A stretch of DNA of 64,000 nucleotides from an uncultured Clostridia bacterium (GTDB taxonomy: Bacteria > Bacillota > Clostridia > TANB77 > CAG-508), in NCBI GenBank assembly GCA_934183305.1, contig CAKPSF010000002.1, positions 62,001 through 126,000 of the forward strand, written 5' to 3'. Below the pieces are notes generated by a model that ran no database searches, was not told the origin of the DNA, and worked only from the letters and a program-made list of their open reading frames with translations. Shown one piece after another: positions 1-9,370 of this stretch; position 1 is the stretch's first letter; each line of letters starts with the position of its first letter. The translations under genes were made by a program, and so were the position numbers.

Positions 1-890
1 CTTTTATTTTCAAGAATATGTGCAAGTTCTGCCATTAGTTTAAAATGATTAATATATGGCATATATTGTTTTAAATCTTCTTCTACTTCTTGTCCTTCTT
101 CTAGATCTAGAAGTTTTTGAACGATGTTATAAGACATTCTTTTAGTTACTTTTATTACACCTTTTGTGATATCAGAAGATATTACATTTCCTTTTTTATC
201 TATTTCCATTATAACTGATAATGTAAGTCTGTCTTTTCCTTCATTTAAACTACATATTCCATTTGATAATTCTTTAGGAAGCATTGGTATAACTTTATTT
301 AGCATATATACACTTGTCCCTCTTGTAATAGCTTCTTTATCTAAAAAGCTTCCTTCTCTTACATAATGGCTTACATCTGCAATATGAACACTTAGTATGT
401 ATGTGTTATCTTCTGTTTTTTTAACAGATACAGCATCATCTAAATCTTTTGCATCGTCTCCATCTATTGTAAATATTTCTTCGTTTCTAAAATCTTTTCT
501 ATTATTGATTTCATCTAAAGAAATTTCTTTTTCTATTCTTTTAGCTTCATTTAATACAAATTCAGGAAATTCATATGGTAAGTTGTATTCTTTTATAATT
601 GAAAGCATATCAACTCCAGCCACATTTACATTTCCTAAAATTTCTACTATTTTACCTTCTGGTTTTTTACCATCTATTTCTAGTTTAGTAATTTGAACAA
701 CAACTTTATCGTTGCTTTTTGCTCCACTAAAATATTTTTTAGAAATAAATATATCTTTACTAACCTTTTTATTATCAGGCACAACAAAACCGAAGCTTTT
801 ATTTTTAGTAAAAGTTCCTACAACAGTTTGATTTGTATTTTGTTCTTTATTATTTTTCATTAATTTTAAAATTCTTTTTTCGTTCTTCAT
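1..890 (-). CDS. rnr: Ribonuclease R, N-terminal part (cut by window edge)
   Basis: 3'-5' exoribonuclease of the RNB family that degrades structured RNA and acts in trans-translation and RNA quality control. The 296 visible codons hold a cold-shock/OB segment (FGFVVPD near residues 33-39) and the start of the RNB catalytic domain, with the metal-binding signature TIDGDDAKDLDDAV at 141-154. The stop lies beyond the left edge. The ATG at 890 is chosen for the AGAGGAGA ribosome binding site just upstream. secG lies immediately upstream on the same strand, the usual secG-rnr order of Firmicutes. RNase R is preferred over RNase II because of this context. Confidence 0.95.
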   Translation of the reverse strand, partial: MKNEKRILKLMKNNKEQNTNQTVVGTFTKNKSFGFVVPDNKKVSKDIFISKKYFSGAKSNDKVVVQITKLEIDGKKPEGKIVEILGNVNVAGVDMLSIIKEYNLPYEFPEFVLNEAKRIEKEISLDEINNRKDFRNEEIFTIDGDDAKDLDDAVSVKKTEDNTYILSVHIADVSHYVREGSFLDKEAITRGTSVYMLNKVIPMLPKELSNGICSLNEGKDRLTLSVIMEIDKKGNVISSDITKGVIKVTKRMSYNIVQKLLDLEEGQEVEEDLKQYMPYINHFKLMAELAHILENK

Positions 891-904
891 TTTCTCCTCT
901 TTAA

Positions 905-936
905 TTCAAAAATAGAGCTATATTAGTTATAGCTCT
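905..936 (-). terminator. Hairpin between secG and rnr
   Basis: Nine-base-pair stem AGAGCTATA/TATAGCTCT (914-936) with a 5-nt loop. On the minus strand it is followed by ATTTTT. It sits just after the secG stop and would terminate or attenuate transcription into rnr. The U-tract is short, so read-through is likely. Confidence 0.6.
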
Positions 937-953
937 ACTCTTAATTATTTACA

Positions 954-1205
954 TTATGCTAAAGGATATACAAAGTTTAAAGCAATAGTTACAATTGCAA
1001 AAGCAATGCTCATAATTATTGTTAATCTTTTAACTCTACCTTCCTTAGTTCTACCTTTATTTTTATCTAAATAATTCTTTGCCCCAGCACCTGTAATTGT
1101 TCCAGATAATCCTTGATCATCGTTTTTTTGTATCATAACAAGTACTATAACAGCTAAAGCTAATATTATATCTACTACTATTAAAAATATCTTTAAGAAT
1201 TGCAT
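954..1205 (-). CDS. secG: Preprotein translocase subunit SecG
   Basis: Small membrane subunit of the SecYEG translocon. The 83 residues show the family layout: a first membrane helix (about 5-24), a short loop containing MIQKNDDQGLSGTITG, a basic segment, and a second helix (about 60-80). The length is normal for SecG. The ATG is preceded by an AGGGAGGA-type ribosome binding site. The gene lies just upstream of rnr. Confidence 0.95.
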   Translation of the reverse strand: MQFLKIFLIVVDIILALAVIVLVMIQKNDDQGLSGTITGAGAKNYLDKNKGRTKEGRVKRLTIIMSIAFAIVTIALNFVYPLA

Positions 1206-1308
1206 TTTAATTCCTCCCTAAGTTCTTTCTATTTAATTTTCAACTAACATATGATATTGTAACACATCTTTCGCATAAATGCAAATATTTTTTTCTTATT
1301 TAGCTTTA

Positions 1309-3696
1309 TCATTTAACAGAACTTATCTTAGCATATTTTTTTAATTTCTCATATACTAAATTATTTACTGTTCCTGCCGGAAAGTTTCCATTTTTATCTT
1401 TCTTACCTGCTGGTACGCCTGTTAGAATTTCAATTCCTTCTTCTATTGTTGAAATTGCATATATATGGAATTTTTTATTTTTTACAGCTTCTACCACTTC
1501 ATCTGATAAGTTTAGGTTCATAACATTTTGTATAGGTATCATTACGCCATGTGTTCCATCTAGCCCTCTCATTTTGCACACCTGATAAAAGCCTTCAATT
1601 TTAGCATTTACTCCACCTATTGGTTGTATTTCCCCTTTTTGGTTTACTGAACCTGTAACAGCAATTGCTTGATTTATCGGTAATTCTGACAAGCTTGATA
1701 GTAGTGCATATAGTTCTGTGCTTGAAGCACTATCTCCGTCTACGCCATTGTATAATTGTTCAAAGCATATACTTGCTGTTAATGAAAGCGGAATATCTTG
1801 AGCAAACATTTCTCCTAAATATCCACTTAATATAAGTACACCTTTTGAGTGTGTCGAACCTGAAAGTTCTACTTCTCTTTCTACGTTTATTATTCCAGAT
1901 TTTCCTGTATAAGTATTAGCAGTTATTTTAGCTGGTTTTCCAAAGGTATAATCTCCTATTGTCATTACTGTTAATCCATTTATTTGTCCAACTTTTTCCC
2001 CACTGGTACTAATTAACAAGGTATTTTCTTTTATCATTTCTGTATATTTTGCATCATATTTTTTTACTCTTTCTATTCTTTCTTCAAGAGCTTTTTCAAC
2101 GTGTTCTGCTCTTACAATTTTAGATTTAGACATTTTTGCCCATGTACACGCCTCTCCAATTATTTGTGCTAAATCATTAAACCTTGTAGATAATTTATTT
2201 TGATTTTCTGCAATTCTAGATGCGTACTCAATAATTTTGGCAACAGCATATTTATCTAAATGTATTAGCCCTTCTTGCTCACAAAATCCATGCATAAATC
2301 TTGCAAGTTTTATAACATTATCATCTGTTCTTGGTGCATCATCCTCAAATTCTACTTTTGCTTTAAATAATTTTCTAAAGTCCTCATCTACTGCTAATAG
2401 AGAATGATAAATATTAGCATTTCCTATTAATATTACTTTAACATCCAATGGTATTGGCTCTGGTTTTAATGAAACCATAACCATTGAGCTACGTTGGTCT
2501 GCAGTATTCTCTATGCTTATCTCTTTCATTCTTAATGCTTTCTTCAAAGCATTATAGCACATTTGATTTTCAAGTAAATCTTTAGCTTGGAATATTATAT
2601 ACCCTCCATTTGCCTTTTGTATCAATCCAGCTTTCAACATTGTATGGTCAGTTTTTAGTGAACCATAATAGTTTTCGTATTCAAGTTTTCCAAAAATATT
2701 ATGATAAGAATAATTTGAATCCATAATAACCGGTGCACCCTCTAGTTCACTATTATCTATAAACAAATTAACTCTATAATTTTCCCATGGTTTTTGCATT
2801 TGTTGTAAAACTTGTGTAGGGTTTACTTGTTGATTAACTGGTTGTTTTTGTTCTATAAATGCTGATATATTTTTTAGTATATTTTGTTTAATATCATCTA
2901 AGAATTTATTGATTTTTTTATTCTTTTTATATGCAGATTTTATTAAATTGATCCTTGCATTAACAGTAAGCAAAGCAATGTTAGATTGCCATTCTTCTAT
3001 TTTTACATCAGCTTCTTTTTCTATTTGTTTTATTTGGCTTATTGCTGAAATTATTTGTTCTTGAACAATATTGGATTTATCTTCATATTCTTTTTTTACA
3101 TTTTCGTCTAGCTTTTCAAATTCTTCTTCTTGCAAAGTTTTTCCATTTACAACCGGCATCATGTATATACCATTTTGAGCCGTTTTTACCTCAAAGCCAT
3201 ATTTAGCAGATTCTTTATTTAATTTTTCTAATAAATTTGTCCTTTTTTGTTCGAATTGTTGTCTTATAGAATTTTTTTCTTTTTCAAAATCTTCATTGCT
3301 AAAAGTACTATTAATATCATTTTTTATATCTTTAATAAATTGATCCATAGTATCTTTAAATTCTTTTCCGTGTCCTGCTGGAAGCGAAACAGCAATTGGT
3401 TCATTCGGATTACTAAAATTATATATATAGCACCAATCTGATGGAGTTTTTTTCTTTTTTGATATTGTATCTAAATATTTTTTAGTATACATTGTTTTTC
3501 CAACTCCACTTGGTCCTTCTAGATATAGGTTATACCCTCTTACATCCACATTTAACCCAAATTCTAATGCTTTTATTCCTCTTTCTTGTCCTATTCCAGT
3601 ACTAATTGGTTCAAGTTCTTCTGTCGTTTCAAATGGTAATTTTTCTGGATTACAATATTTTTTTAAACTTCTATAAGATAACTCCGTATTTTTCAT
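1309..3696 (-). CDS. Lon-family ATP-dependent protease (AAA_32 / Lon_C type)
   Basis: Cytoplasmic AAA+ serine protease, 795 residues, lacking the N-terminal substrate domain of classical LonA. It resembles the YcbZ/LonB-like group. Seen directly: Walker A GPSGVGKT at 61-68, a long charged insertion in the AAA region (about 130-290), and a C-terminal S16 protease domain with the Ser-Lys dyad, Ser656 in GDSASS and Lys699 in GGVNAKIEGF. Spaces of about 100 and 52 nt separate it from secG and rimI. An AAAGGAGA site precedes the ATG. Substrates cannot be read from the sequence. In sporulating Firmicutes, Lon paralogues of this class often act in stress or spore development, but that is only family knowledge. 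Confidence 0.88.
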   Translation of the reverse strand: MKNTELSYRSLKKYCNPEKLPFETTEELEPISTGIGQERGIKALEFGLNVDVRGYNLYLEGPSGVGKTMYTKKYLDTISKKKKTPSDWCYIYNFSNPNEPIAVSLPAGHGKEFKDTMDQFIKDIKNDINSTFSNEDFEKEKNSIRQQFEQKRTNLLEKLNKESAKYGFEVKTAQNGIYMMPVVNGKTLQEEEFEKLDENVKKEYEDKSNIVQEQIISAISQIKQIEKEADVKIEEWQSNIALLTVNARINLIKSAYKKNKKINKFLDDIKQNILKNISAFIEQKQPVNQQVNPTQVLQQMQKPWENYRVNLFIDNSELEGAPVIMDSNYSYHNIFGKLEYENYYGSLKTDHTMLKAGLIQKANGGYIIFQAKDLLENQMCYNALKKALRMKEISIENTADQRSSMVMVSLKPEPIPLDVKVILIGNANIYHSLLAVDEDFRKLFKAKVEFEDDAPRTDDNVIKLARFMHGFCEQEGLIHLDKYAVAKIIEYASRIAENQNKLSTRFNDLAQIIGEACTWAKMSKSKIVRAEHVEKALEERIERVKKYDAKYTEMIKENTLLISTSGEKVGQINGLTVMTIGDYTFGKPAKITANTYTGKSGIINVEREVELSGSTHSKGVLILSGYLGEMFAQDIPLSLTASICFEQLYNGVDGDSASSTELYALLSSLSELPINQAIAVTGSVNQKGEIQPIGGVNAKIEGFYQVCKMRGLDGTHGVMIPIQNVMNLNLSDEVVEAVKNKKFHIYAISTIEEGIEILTGVPAGKKDKNGNFPAGTVNNLVYEKLKKYAKISSVK

Positions 3697-3748
3697 TAGT
3701 TTTTCTCCTTTATATATTTATTTGCATTTTATTTTACATTTTTTTAAA

Positions 3749-4192
3749 TTATGTAGGTAATTTAAGTGTCATAATAATAGCATCATCTGTATTATTGTAA
3801 TACTTTCTTCTCCTTCCAACTTCTTCAAAATTATGTTTTTTATATAAACTTATTGCATTTTTATTGTTTACATTAACTTCTAACGTTATACATTTTAATC
3901 CTTGCATTTGTGCCATTTTCAAAAGTTCTTCAAGTAGTTTAGTTCCAATATGCTGTCCTCTTTCATCTTTTCTTACAACAATATTAGTAATATGTGCTTC
4001 ATCTATTGGTTTCCATATTCCTGCATATCCAACAACATCGTTATTGTATAAAGCAACAATATATGAAGATAAATCATTTTGTAACTCTTTTTCTAATACA
4101 CTAGCTGTCCAAAATTCATCAAATTGTTCATTCATAATATCTTTAATTTTTTCAAGATGAGATTGCTTCATCTTTTCAATTACAATATCCAT
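3749..4192 (-). CDS. rimI: Ribosomal-protein-alanine N-acetyltransferase RimI
   Basis: GNAT acetyltransferase of 147 residues, typical for RimI, which acetylates the N-terminal alanine of ribosomal protein S18 using acetyl-CoA. The acetyl-CoA loop appears as RKDERGQHIGTKLLEEL. The C-terminal half has the LEVNVNNKNAISLYKKHNFE motif common to RimI-like GNATs. It starts 6 nt after the tsaB stop with its ribosome binding site inside tsaB, so the two are co-transcribed, the standard tsaB-rimI pairing. A related GNAT substrate cannot be excluded. Confidence 0.9.
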   Translation of the reverse strand: MDIVIEKMKQSHLEKIKDIMNEQFDEFWTASVLEKELQNDLSSYIVALYNNDVVGYAGIWKPIDEAHITNIVVRKDERGQHIGTKLLEELLKMAQMQGLKCITLEVNVNNKNAISLYKKHNFEEVGRRRKYYNNTDDAIIMTLKLPT

Positions 4193-4198
4193 TAATTC

Positions 4199-4870
4199 CT
4201 ATCTTTCTGCATTAGATTTTCTTAAGTAAATTGGGCTTAAATTATTTGAATCCACTGCTTGCCCATTTTTTTCTAAAGCCACCAATGCTATATTTCTAGC
4301 ATTCAAACTATTTATTTTTTCATTTTCTGTTATTAATGCATTTTTCAATTCTGATTCTATCACATCTTTATGAACTATACTACCATTTCCAACAAAAAAT
4401 ATTTTTTTGTCTTTATTATTAAAAGTTTTTAAAATATTGTTTATATTATCAAATCTTAGTTCTTCAAGTTGTTTATATTCTTTTCCTATTTTTTCAAATA
4501 ATCCATAATACACATTATCATTTTTTGCATCTATTAAAGAACAAATAATACCATCTTCTTGTATATTTCTTGCTAACACTTCTAATGAAGTTACACCAAC
4601 AGCTTTTTTATTTTTTGCATCCAAAAATGCTTTTACTGTTGAAACTCCAATACGTATTCCAGTGAATGAGCCAGGACCAATATCACATGAGAATAAGTCT
4701 ACATCTGACAAATACATATTGTTTTCTTTAAACACTTCATTTATTAATGGCATTAATTTTACTGAATGAGTATTTTCATCCTCGATTATTTTTTCCATTA
4801 TCAATTTATCGTTTTCTGCAAGTGCTACTGCACATACTTTTCCTGACGTTTCAATTGCTAAAATTTTCAT
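4199..4870 (-). CDS. tsaB: tRNA threonylcarbamoyladenosine biosynthesis protein TsaB
   Basis: ASKHA-fold partner of TsaD in making t6A at position 37 of ANN-decoding tRNAs. The N-terminus has the family motif ILAIETSGKVCAVAL, and about residue 65 the signature DIGPGSFTGIRIGVSTVKA. The length of 223 is usual. The partner tsaD is not in the window. It lies in a run with rimI downstream and a large unknown gene about 16 nt upstream. Confidence 0.93.
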   Translation of the reverse strand: MKILAIETSGKVCAVALAENDKLIMEKIIEDENTHSVKLMPLINEVFKENNMYLSDVDLFSCDIGPGSFTGIRIGVSTVKAFLDAKNKKAVGVTSLEVLARNIQEDGIICSLIDAKNDNVYYGLFEKIGKEYKQLEELRFDNINNILKTFNNKDKKIFFVGNGSIVHKDVIESELKNALITENEKINSLNARNIALVALEKNGQAVDSNNLSPIYLRKSNAER

Positions 4871-4885
4871 ACATTGCTTCCTTCT

Positions 4886-7180
4886 TTATTTGTTTTTTCC
4901 TTCAAAATTTGTATCGTATTCATAACCGCATATAATCATTTCTTTAAATTCAAAATCATTTGCTTCTCTATCTATTCTAAAAATCTTTTGTTTCCTTAAA
5001 TCTAACTTATATTTACTCATATCGAACAATACAGTCTGTTTTACATTCATTCCAAGTGGTAAGGTATTATTGGTATTATCATAATATATAATATTTGTGT
5101 TATATATTAAATTCATATCTTTTTTTATTTTTAATTTGTATAAGTTAACTTTATCTGTTGCATTTGAAGCTTTTATTGCATCTGTTGGATTGATATAAAA
5201 TACTTTTATATCATCTAAATTTAATTTATCATTAGAAGATAAGTAGACATCTATATCTGTAATCGCACTTGTCTTTTTCATAGCACTATCAATATTTTTA
5301 ATATGACCATCAATTTGTTTTGTGTATTCTTCTATTGTTGTGTTATTTGAAATTTCCATTATTCTATTTTCATCTTTTAGCGACTCTCTATGCTTTTTGT
5401 TTGATAATACACTAATTTTAGTTTTATCATTTTTAATATTTCCTAATATATCAAAAGAATTTATTTCTATACCATCTGTTTTATCTTCTGATATTTTCTT
5501 TATCTTTTCTAAGTTTTCCTTCAAGAATTGAAGATTATTATTTCTTAAAGCATTTATGCTATCCAATTCGTTTGTAGTAGCTATATATATACTGTCTGTT
5601 TCCTCTTTGTTGAACAAATCTCTTTGAATATTATCTGCTTCTATTCCTAAATCTTCCGTATCCTCTTCATAATCAAAAGTTCTTTGGATTTTTTTTGTTT
5701 TCTCTTTTTCTTTTATTGGCATACCAGCATTTAATCCAATTGCTGAATCTTTATTTGCAAACTTCCAAAATTCAAAAATGCTTTTTTTATGTTCTTCTAT
5801 TTTTTCTATAAACAATGTTGCATTTTTTATCTTATTATTAACTAATTCAATTTTATCTTCTAATGCTTTAATATCTAAGTTATTATCTTTTATTCTTATA
5901 TTTATTCTGTCTAGTTCTATACATATTTTTATTAAATCTTCTATTGTGTATAATTCTTTTTCTTCAATTATAGAATTGGCTATTGATTTTTGCATTTCAT
6001 TTTCTTCTTTAATTTTTTTAGTATTTGAGTTTTTATTCTTATTTCTTACAAACTTTCCATTTTTATTCTTAAAGAAGTATTTAATTCTTCCAAATACACT
6101 TTTCCTACACTCTAAATATGTTGCAACTTGTTTTTCTTTAAATAAGTATTCTTTATTTTTTTCTAATTCTTCTTCTTTTAGTTTATCTAGTTGTATATCG
6201 AGTTTTTCTTTTTCATCAAAAATCTTTTGTAATTCTTTAGCATTTTTCTTATATTCTTCTTTTATAAACTTTGAAATATTTTTATAGTCTATAACCTTAT
6301 TGTTAAATTCAAATTGCAATTCACCTTTTTGTGATATTTGTGTTTCAAAATCATAATGGTGTGGAAGTTCTGTCCTTAAAATAAATAGTGCTTTAACAAC
6401 TGTATAAAATTTAACTGCATCTTCTTTTGTTTTAAGTTCTATTTTATAATAGCTTTTTATTTTATCATATATATCTGTTTTTCCAACAATATGTAAGCTT
6501 AATTCATTATCAATATCAAATACTTCATATATTTTAGGCCAATCTTTTGTAAATAACCATATATATTTTTCTAAATCTGATATTTCAGATTTTTTTAAGT
6601 ATCTTTTTGTATAATCCATATAACTTACTGGAACAAAAATTGTTTCGTTTGTATTGTTTTCGAAACATTCTATTTGTTTTTTTAGTAAATAGACAAATGC
6701 ACTATAGTCTTGGTCCTCTGTTGTAACCATCATAAAATATTTTCCAGTAAATTCAGAATAATATATTTCCCACAAATAGTTTGTATCATATTTCACTTTA
6801 AAAGGAACATTTTTATTCATTTTTGCTTGTTCTTCATCTATTTTATCTATTTCTTTTTTATTTATCTTTTCAAGCATCTTTAAAAAGCTTGCATGTCTAA
6901 CAATGTTTTCTTCATTTTTTTCATCTAAGTACATTGCTAAAGGCAAGGCTTGTTCATATTTTTCTATTACACTATCCAACCTATTTTTAGGTGTTAATAA
7001 TATTTGAATATCTTTTATATTTATATATCTATATACTTTAAAATCTCTTTGTTCATACGCTTTAGTAGGCTTATAATCTACATCTTTATACATCTTCAAA
7101 AAATCTGGAAGTTCTTCTAGATTCAAACCTATATATTTCAAATTTTGTAAAATTATACTCTCTTCATTCGTTTCAAACAT
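4886..7180 (-). CDS. Large coiled-coil protein of unknown function (764 aa)
   Basis: I do not recognise this family. The protein is soluble-looking, very rich in Lys, Glu, Asn and Ile, with no signal peptide or membrane segment. The N-terminal 250 residues look globular, with a YDTNYLWEIYYSEFTGKYFMM segment. Residues about 300-460 are predicted coiled coil (charged heptads around KEEELEKNKEYLFKEKQ and KALEDKIELVNNKIKN). The C-terminal third returns to a mixed fold ending near YDTNFEGKNK. The ATG has a GGAGGATATTTAG site. It precedes tsaB-rimI by 15 nt and is probably co-transcribed with them. A structural or DNA-partner role is only a guess. Confidence 0.75.
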   Translation of the reverse strand: MFETNEESIILQNLKYIGLNLEELPDFLKMYKDVDYKPTKAYEQRDFKVYRYINIKDIQILLTPKNRLDSVIEKYEQALPLAMYLDEKNEENIVRHASFLKMLEKINKKEIDKIDEEQAKMNKNVPFKVKYDTNYLWEIYYSEFTGKYFMMVTTEDQDYSAFVYLLKKQIECFENNTNETIFVPVSYMDYTKRYLKKSEISDLEKYIWLFTKDWPKIYEVFDIDNELSLHIVGKTDIYDKIKSYYKIELKTKEDAVKFYTVVKALFILRTELPHHYDFETQISQKGELQFEFNNKVIDYKNISKFIKEEYKKNAKELQKIFDEKEKLDIQLDKLKEEELEKNKEYLFKEKQVATYLECRKSVFGRIKYFFKNKNGKFVRNKNKNSNTKKIKEENEMQKSIANSIIEEKELYTIEDLIKICIELDRINIRIKDNNLDIKALEDKIELVNNKIKNATLFIEKIEEHKKSIFEFWKFANKDSAIGLNAGMPIKEKEKTKKIQRTFDYEEDTEDLGIEADNIQRDLFNKEETDSIYIATTNELDSINALRNNNLQFLKENLEKIKKISEDKTDGIEINSFDILGNIKNDKTKISVLSNKKHRESLKDENRIMEISNNTTIEEYTKQIDGHIKNIDSAMKKTSAITDIDVYLSSNDKLNLDDIKVFYINPTDAIKASNATDKVNLYKLKIKKDMNLIYNTNIIYYDNTNNTLPLGMNVKQTVLFDMSKYKLDLRKQKIFRIDREANDFEFKEMIICGYEYDTNFEGKNK

Positions 7181-7350
7181 CTAAATATCCTCCATGATAT
7201 TTTACCTATTTATACATTTGATAGTATATCATAAAAGTATTTTTTTGTACAAGAAATTTCAATTTTTTTATACAAATTTCATATTTGGCTTTTTCATATA
7301 TAAAAAACAACAATACGTTTTAAATTTTCATACAACGTTTTGTTTTACCA

Positions 7351-7383
7351 TATAATTCCTTTATAAAGATACAATAAAGGAGG
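7351..7383 (+). promoter_or_regulatory. Promoter -10 and ribosome binding site of the small HTH gene
   Basis: A perfect TATAAT at 7351-7356 is followed by AAAGGAGG about 8 nt before a TTG start. The best -35 candidate (TTCATA, 18 bp upstream) is weak. The AT-rich stretch between the divergent genes repeats ATACGTTTT/ACAACGTTTTG, which might be an operator for the regulator itself. Confidence 0.45.
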
Positions 7384-7391
7384 AAACCAGT

Positions 7392-7649
7392 TTGAAAACT
7401 CGTATTAAAGATTTAAGAGAAGATCATGATTTAAGTCAAAAAAATATAAGTGAATTTTTAAATATTTCTCAAGTCGCTTATTCATATTATGAAATTGAAA
7501 AAAGAGGCATACCATTAGAAACCTTATCAAAATTGGCAGACTATTACGGAACAAGTGTTGATTATTTATTATATAGAACTAGTGTGTTTTCGCCTTATCC
7601 AAAGGATGTTGCTTCTAATAATAAAGAAAAAAAGACAGCTACTGTTTAA
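7392..7649 (+). CDS. XRE-family small DNA-binding regulator
   Basis: 85-residue protein consisting of one Cro/C1-type helix-turn-helix (about 3-60). The recognition part is QKNISEFLNISQVAYSYYEIEKRGIPLETLSKLA cut into the usual five helices, and the end of the domain reads YYGTSVDYLLYRT. The tail is short and basic. The start is TTG, chosen because AAGGAGG lies at the right distance. It is divergent from the 764-residue gene and convergent with the DUF4363 gene. The two stop codons overlap in a shared TTTAAA, so no terminator fits between them. The target is unknown; autoregulation is plausible. Confidence 0.85.
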   Translation: MKTRIKDLREDHDLSQKNISEFLNISQVAYSYYEIEKRGIPLETLSKLADYYGTSVDYLLYRTSVFSPYPKDVASNNKEKKTATV

Positions 7650-8029
7650 AATATACTTCTCACACTAAATTTTTCTTTATCTTCTATGTGTTGCAATATA
7701 AATATTGCTGTGTCAATTTCATTTTGAGCTTCGTCATATTCTTGTACATTTATATAGGCAGATATTTTAGTTATTTCTGTTCCAACTTTTTCTAGTTCAT
7801 CATGTTCTATATAATATGCAAGTTTTCCATACCTCTTCTTCCACTCATTATTTATATTGCTCACTTTAGAAGTTATTTCTTCGCTTTGTTCTTCTTGCAA
7901 GATTTGTTCTAGACTTGACAATTCTTCAGTAAGTACATTTACTGAAGCTTTTGTATAATTATTGGTAATAATATCTAAAGTTACAATTAAGGCAATTACA
8001 AGAAAAATTATAATAAACTCTTTATACAT
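7646..8029 (-). CDS. DUF4363 family membrane-anchored protein
   Basis: 127 residues with one N-terminal membrane helix (about 4-22) and an outside helical domain rich in Glu. The C-terminal pattern DEAQNEIDTAIFILQHIEDKEKFSVRSIF matches what I know of DUF4363. These proteins usually follow a DUF421 (YetF) gene, exactly as here, 29 nt downstream of it, so they probably form one membrane unit. Biochemical function is unknown. A GGAGAG site supports the ATG. Confidence 0.82.
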   Translation of the reverse strand: MYKEFIIIFLVIALIVTLDIITNNYTKASVNVLTEELSSLEQILQEEQSEEITSKVSNINNEWKKRYGKLAYYIEHDELEKVGTEITKISAYINVQEYDEAQNEIDTAIFILQHIEDKEKFSVRSIF

Positions 8030-8058
8030 AAAAACTCTCCAATATTAATTTAAATTTT

Positions 8059-8733
8059 TTATGAATTCTCTTTTTTCTGGCAAAAGAACTCATTTTTCCC
8101 ATCAATCGTTGCAATTAATGTGTTTTCAGGTTTCGCATCAAATTTTTTTAATTGTGCATTTAACCATTTTTCATCTTTTCCTATTGACTTTAAATTTTTC
8201 TCCATAATTTTTCCATCTATAACTAAATCATATGATATTCCTTCATATTCTGGACTAATATTCAAATCCTCTACTATAACATTTCTCTTTTCTGGTTTTT
8301 GAATAACAGTAACTTCTCCATTTGTTTCTAATATTGCATATTCTACATCTCCTAGATTAAAAACATTGTTGCTTCTTAGCTTTTCTTCTAATTCATTTAA
8401 TGTTAGTCTTTCTTTTCTTAAAACTTTTTCATCTATTTTTCCCCTATATATTAATAATGATGGTTGGCCAGACATTATAGTTCTCATTTTTAGACTTTTC
8501 ATATTAATTACAGATATAAGCATATGCATTACAAGTAAACCCAGAATTGGAATTATTCCATTAGTTATCGGAATTCCAAGTTCTGTCATTGGAACAGAAG
8601 CAAGATCTGCAATCATTATTGATATTGCAAGCTCAAATGGCTGAAGCTGTCCAATTTCTCTTTTTCCCATCAACCTCATAACAATCAAAACAATTATATA
8701 TAAAATTATTGCACGAATAAAAGTTACTAACAT
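8059..8733 (-). CDS. DUF421 (YetF-like) membrane protein
   Basis: 224 residues: three N-terminal membrane helices (about 2-20, 35-52 and 58-78) with the family motif MRLMGKREIGQLQPFELAI, then a cytosolic part containing GQPSLLIYRGKIDE and LRSNNVFNLGDVEYAILETNG typical of the YetF C-terminal domain. The ATG at 8733 is preferred over an upstream in-frame ATG at 8778, because the extra 15 codons are read from an inverted repeat and GGGAGAG precedes 8733. In Bacillus the relatives sit in spore or cell membranes; their role is not established. Confidence 0.87.
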   Translation of the reverse strand: MLVTFIRAIILYIIVLIVMRLMGKREIGQLQPFELAISIMIADLASVPMTELGIPITNGIIPILGLLVMHMLISVINMKSLKMRTIMSGQPSLLIYRGKIDEKVLRKERLTLNELEEKLRSNNVFNLGDVEYAILETNGEVTVIQKPEKRNVIVEDLNISPEYEGISYDLVIDGKIMEKNLKSIGKDEKWLNAQLKKFDAKPENTLIATIDGKNEFFCQKKENS

Positions 8734-8749
8734 TTTTCTCTCCCACTTT

Positions 8750-8858
8750 TGACAGCTTTGGGGACGGGGCAAAAACAAGTCATTTTTGTTAAATTAATTT
8801 AATTAAAAAATTGCAAAATGAAAAATGACTTGTTTTTGCCCCGTCCCCAAAGCTGTCA
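8750..8858. repeat. Long perfect inverted repeat (GGGGACGGGGC family, copy 1)
   Basis: Two 38-nt arms that are exact reverse complements (8750-8787 and 8821-8858), with core GGGGACGGGGCAAAAACAAG, around a 33-nt AT-rich centre. A second, shorter copy lies at 62036-62092. The arms are far more G+C-rich than their surroundings. It looks like a non-coding mobile palindrome (MITE- or REP-like). It separates the yetF start from the next gene and could also act as a terminator. Confidence 0.8.
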
Positions 8859-8983
8859 TTTTTGTCATTTTTATTTTATTTTTTCATTTTTTTTAAATAA
8901 TATTCTTTTGAATTTGTTTTTTGTATATTTTTTATGTTTTTGTTAAAAATATATTTATAACTAAATATTTAGGAGGTTTTATT

Positions 8984-9361
8984 ATGTCTAATAATCAAGA
9001 CAATGTTAGTTCTAGGAATAATACTTCAACATTTGGACAAATAGTTGGTAGACTTGTAACTGCGGCTATTGTTCTTGCAATAACAGCATTTTTTACTCCT
9101 GGTTTTACAATAAATAATATTTGGTCTTTAGCAATTGCTGCTATTGTTCTTACTGTAATAGATTATTTAATCGTAAAATTCACTGGATTAGATGCTACTC
9201 CTTTTGGTAAGGGATTTGTAGGATTTGTTTTGGCTGCTGTTACATTATATGTAACTCAATATTTTGTTGCAGGTTACTCTATTTCTTGGATTGCTGCAAT
9301 TATTGGTGCTGTAATATACGGTATTGTTGATTATATAATACCTGGAAATCAAGAAATGTAG
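8984..9361 (+). CDS. Phage-holin-4-2 superfamily small membrane protein
   Basis: 125 residues with four membrane helices (about 21-41, 46-63, 73-90 and 97-115) separated by very short loops, ending at PGNQEM. This layout matches the YvlD/Phage_holin_4_2 family, chromosomal proteins linked to cell-envelope stress rather than true phage lysis. The ATG at 8984 has a textbook AGGAGG 8 nt upstream; an earlier in-frame ATG at 8921 has none. No phage genes are nearby. Confidence 0.8.
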   Translation: MSNNQDNVSSRNNTSTFGQIVGRLVTAAIVLAITAFFTPGFTINNIWSLAIAAIVLTVIDYLIVKFTGLDATPFGKGFVGFVLAAVTLYVTQYFVAGYSISWIAAIIGAVIYGIVDYIIPGNQEM

Positions 9362-9370
9362 TAAAGTAAA

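Noticed and set aside
8734..8778. Longer N-terminus for the YetF-like protein
   Set aside because: The 15 extra codons are read from the arm of an inverted repeat, and the inner ATG has the ribosome binding site and the conserved start of the family.
8984..9361. Phage remnant based on the holin-like gene
   Set aside because: No other phage gene is near; YvlD-type holin-family proteins are common chromosomal genes.
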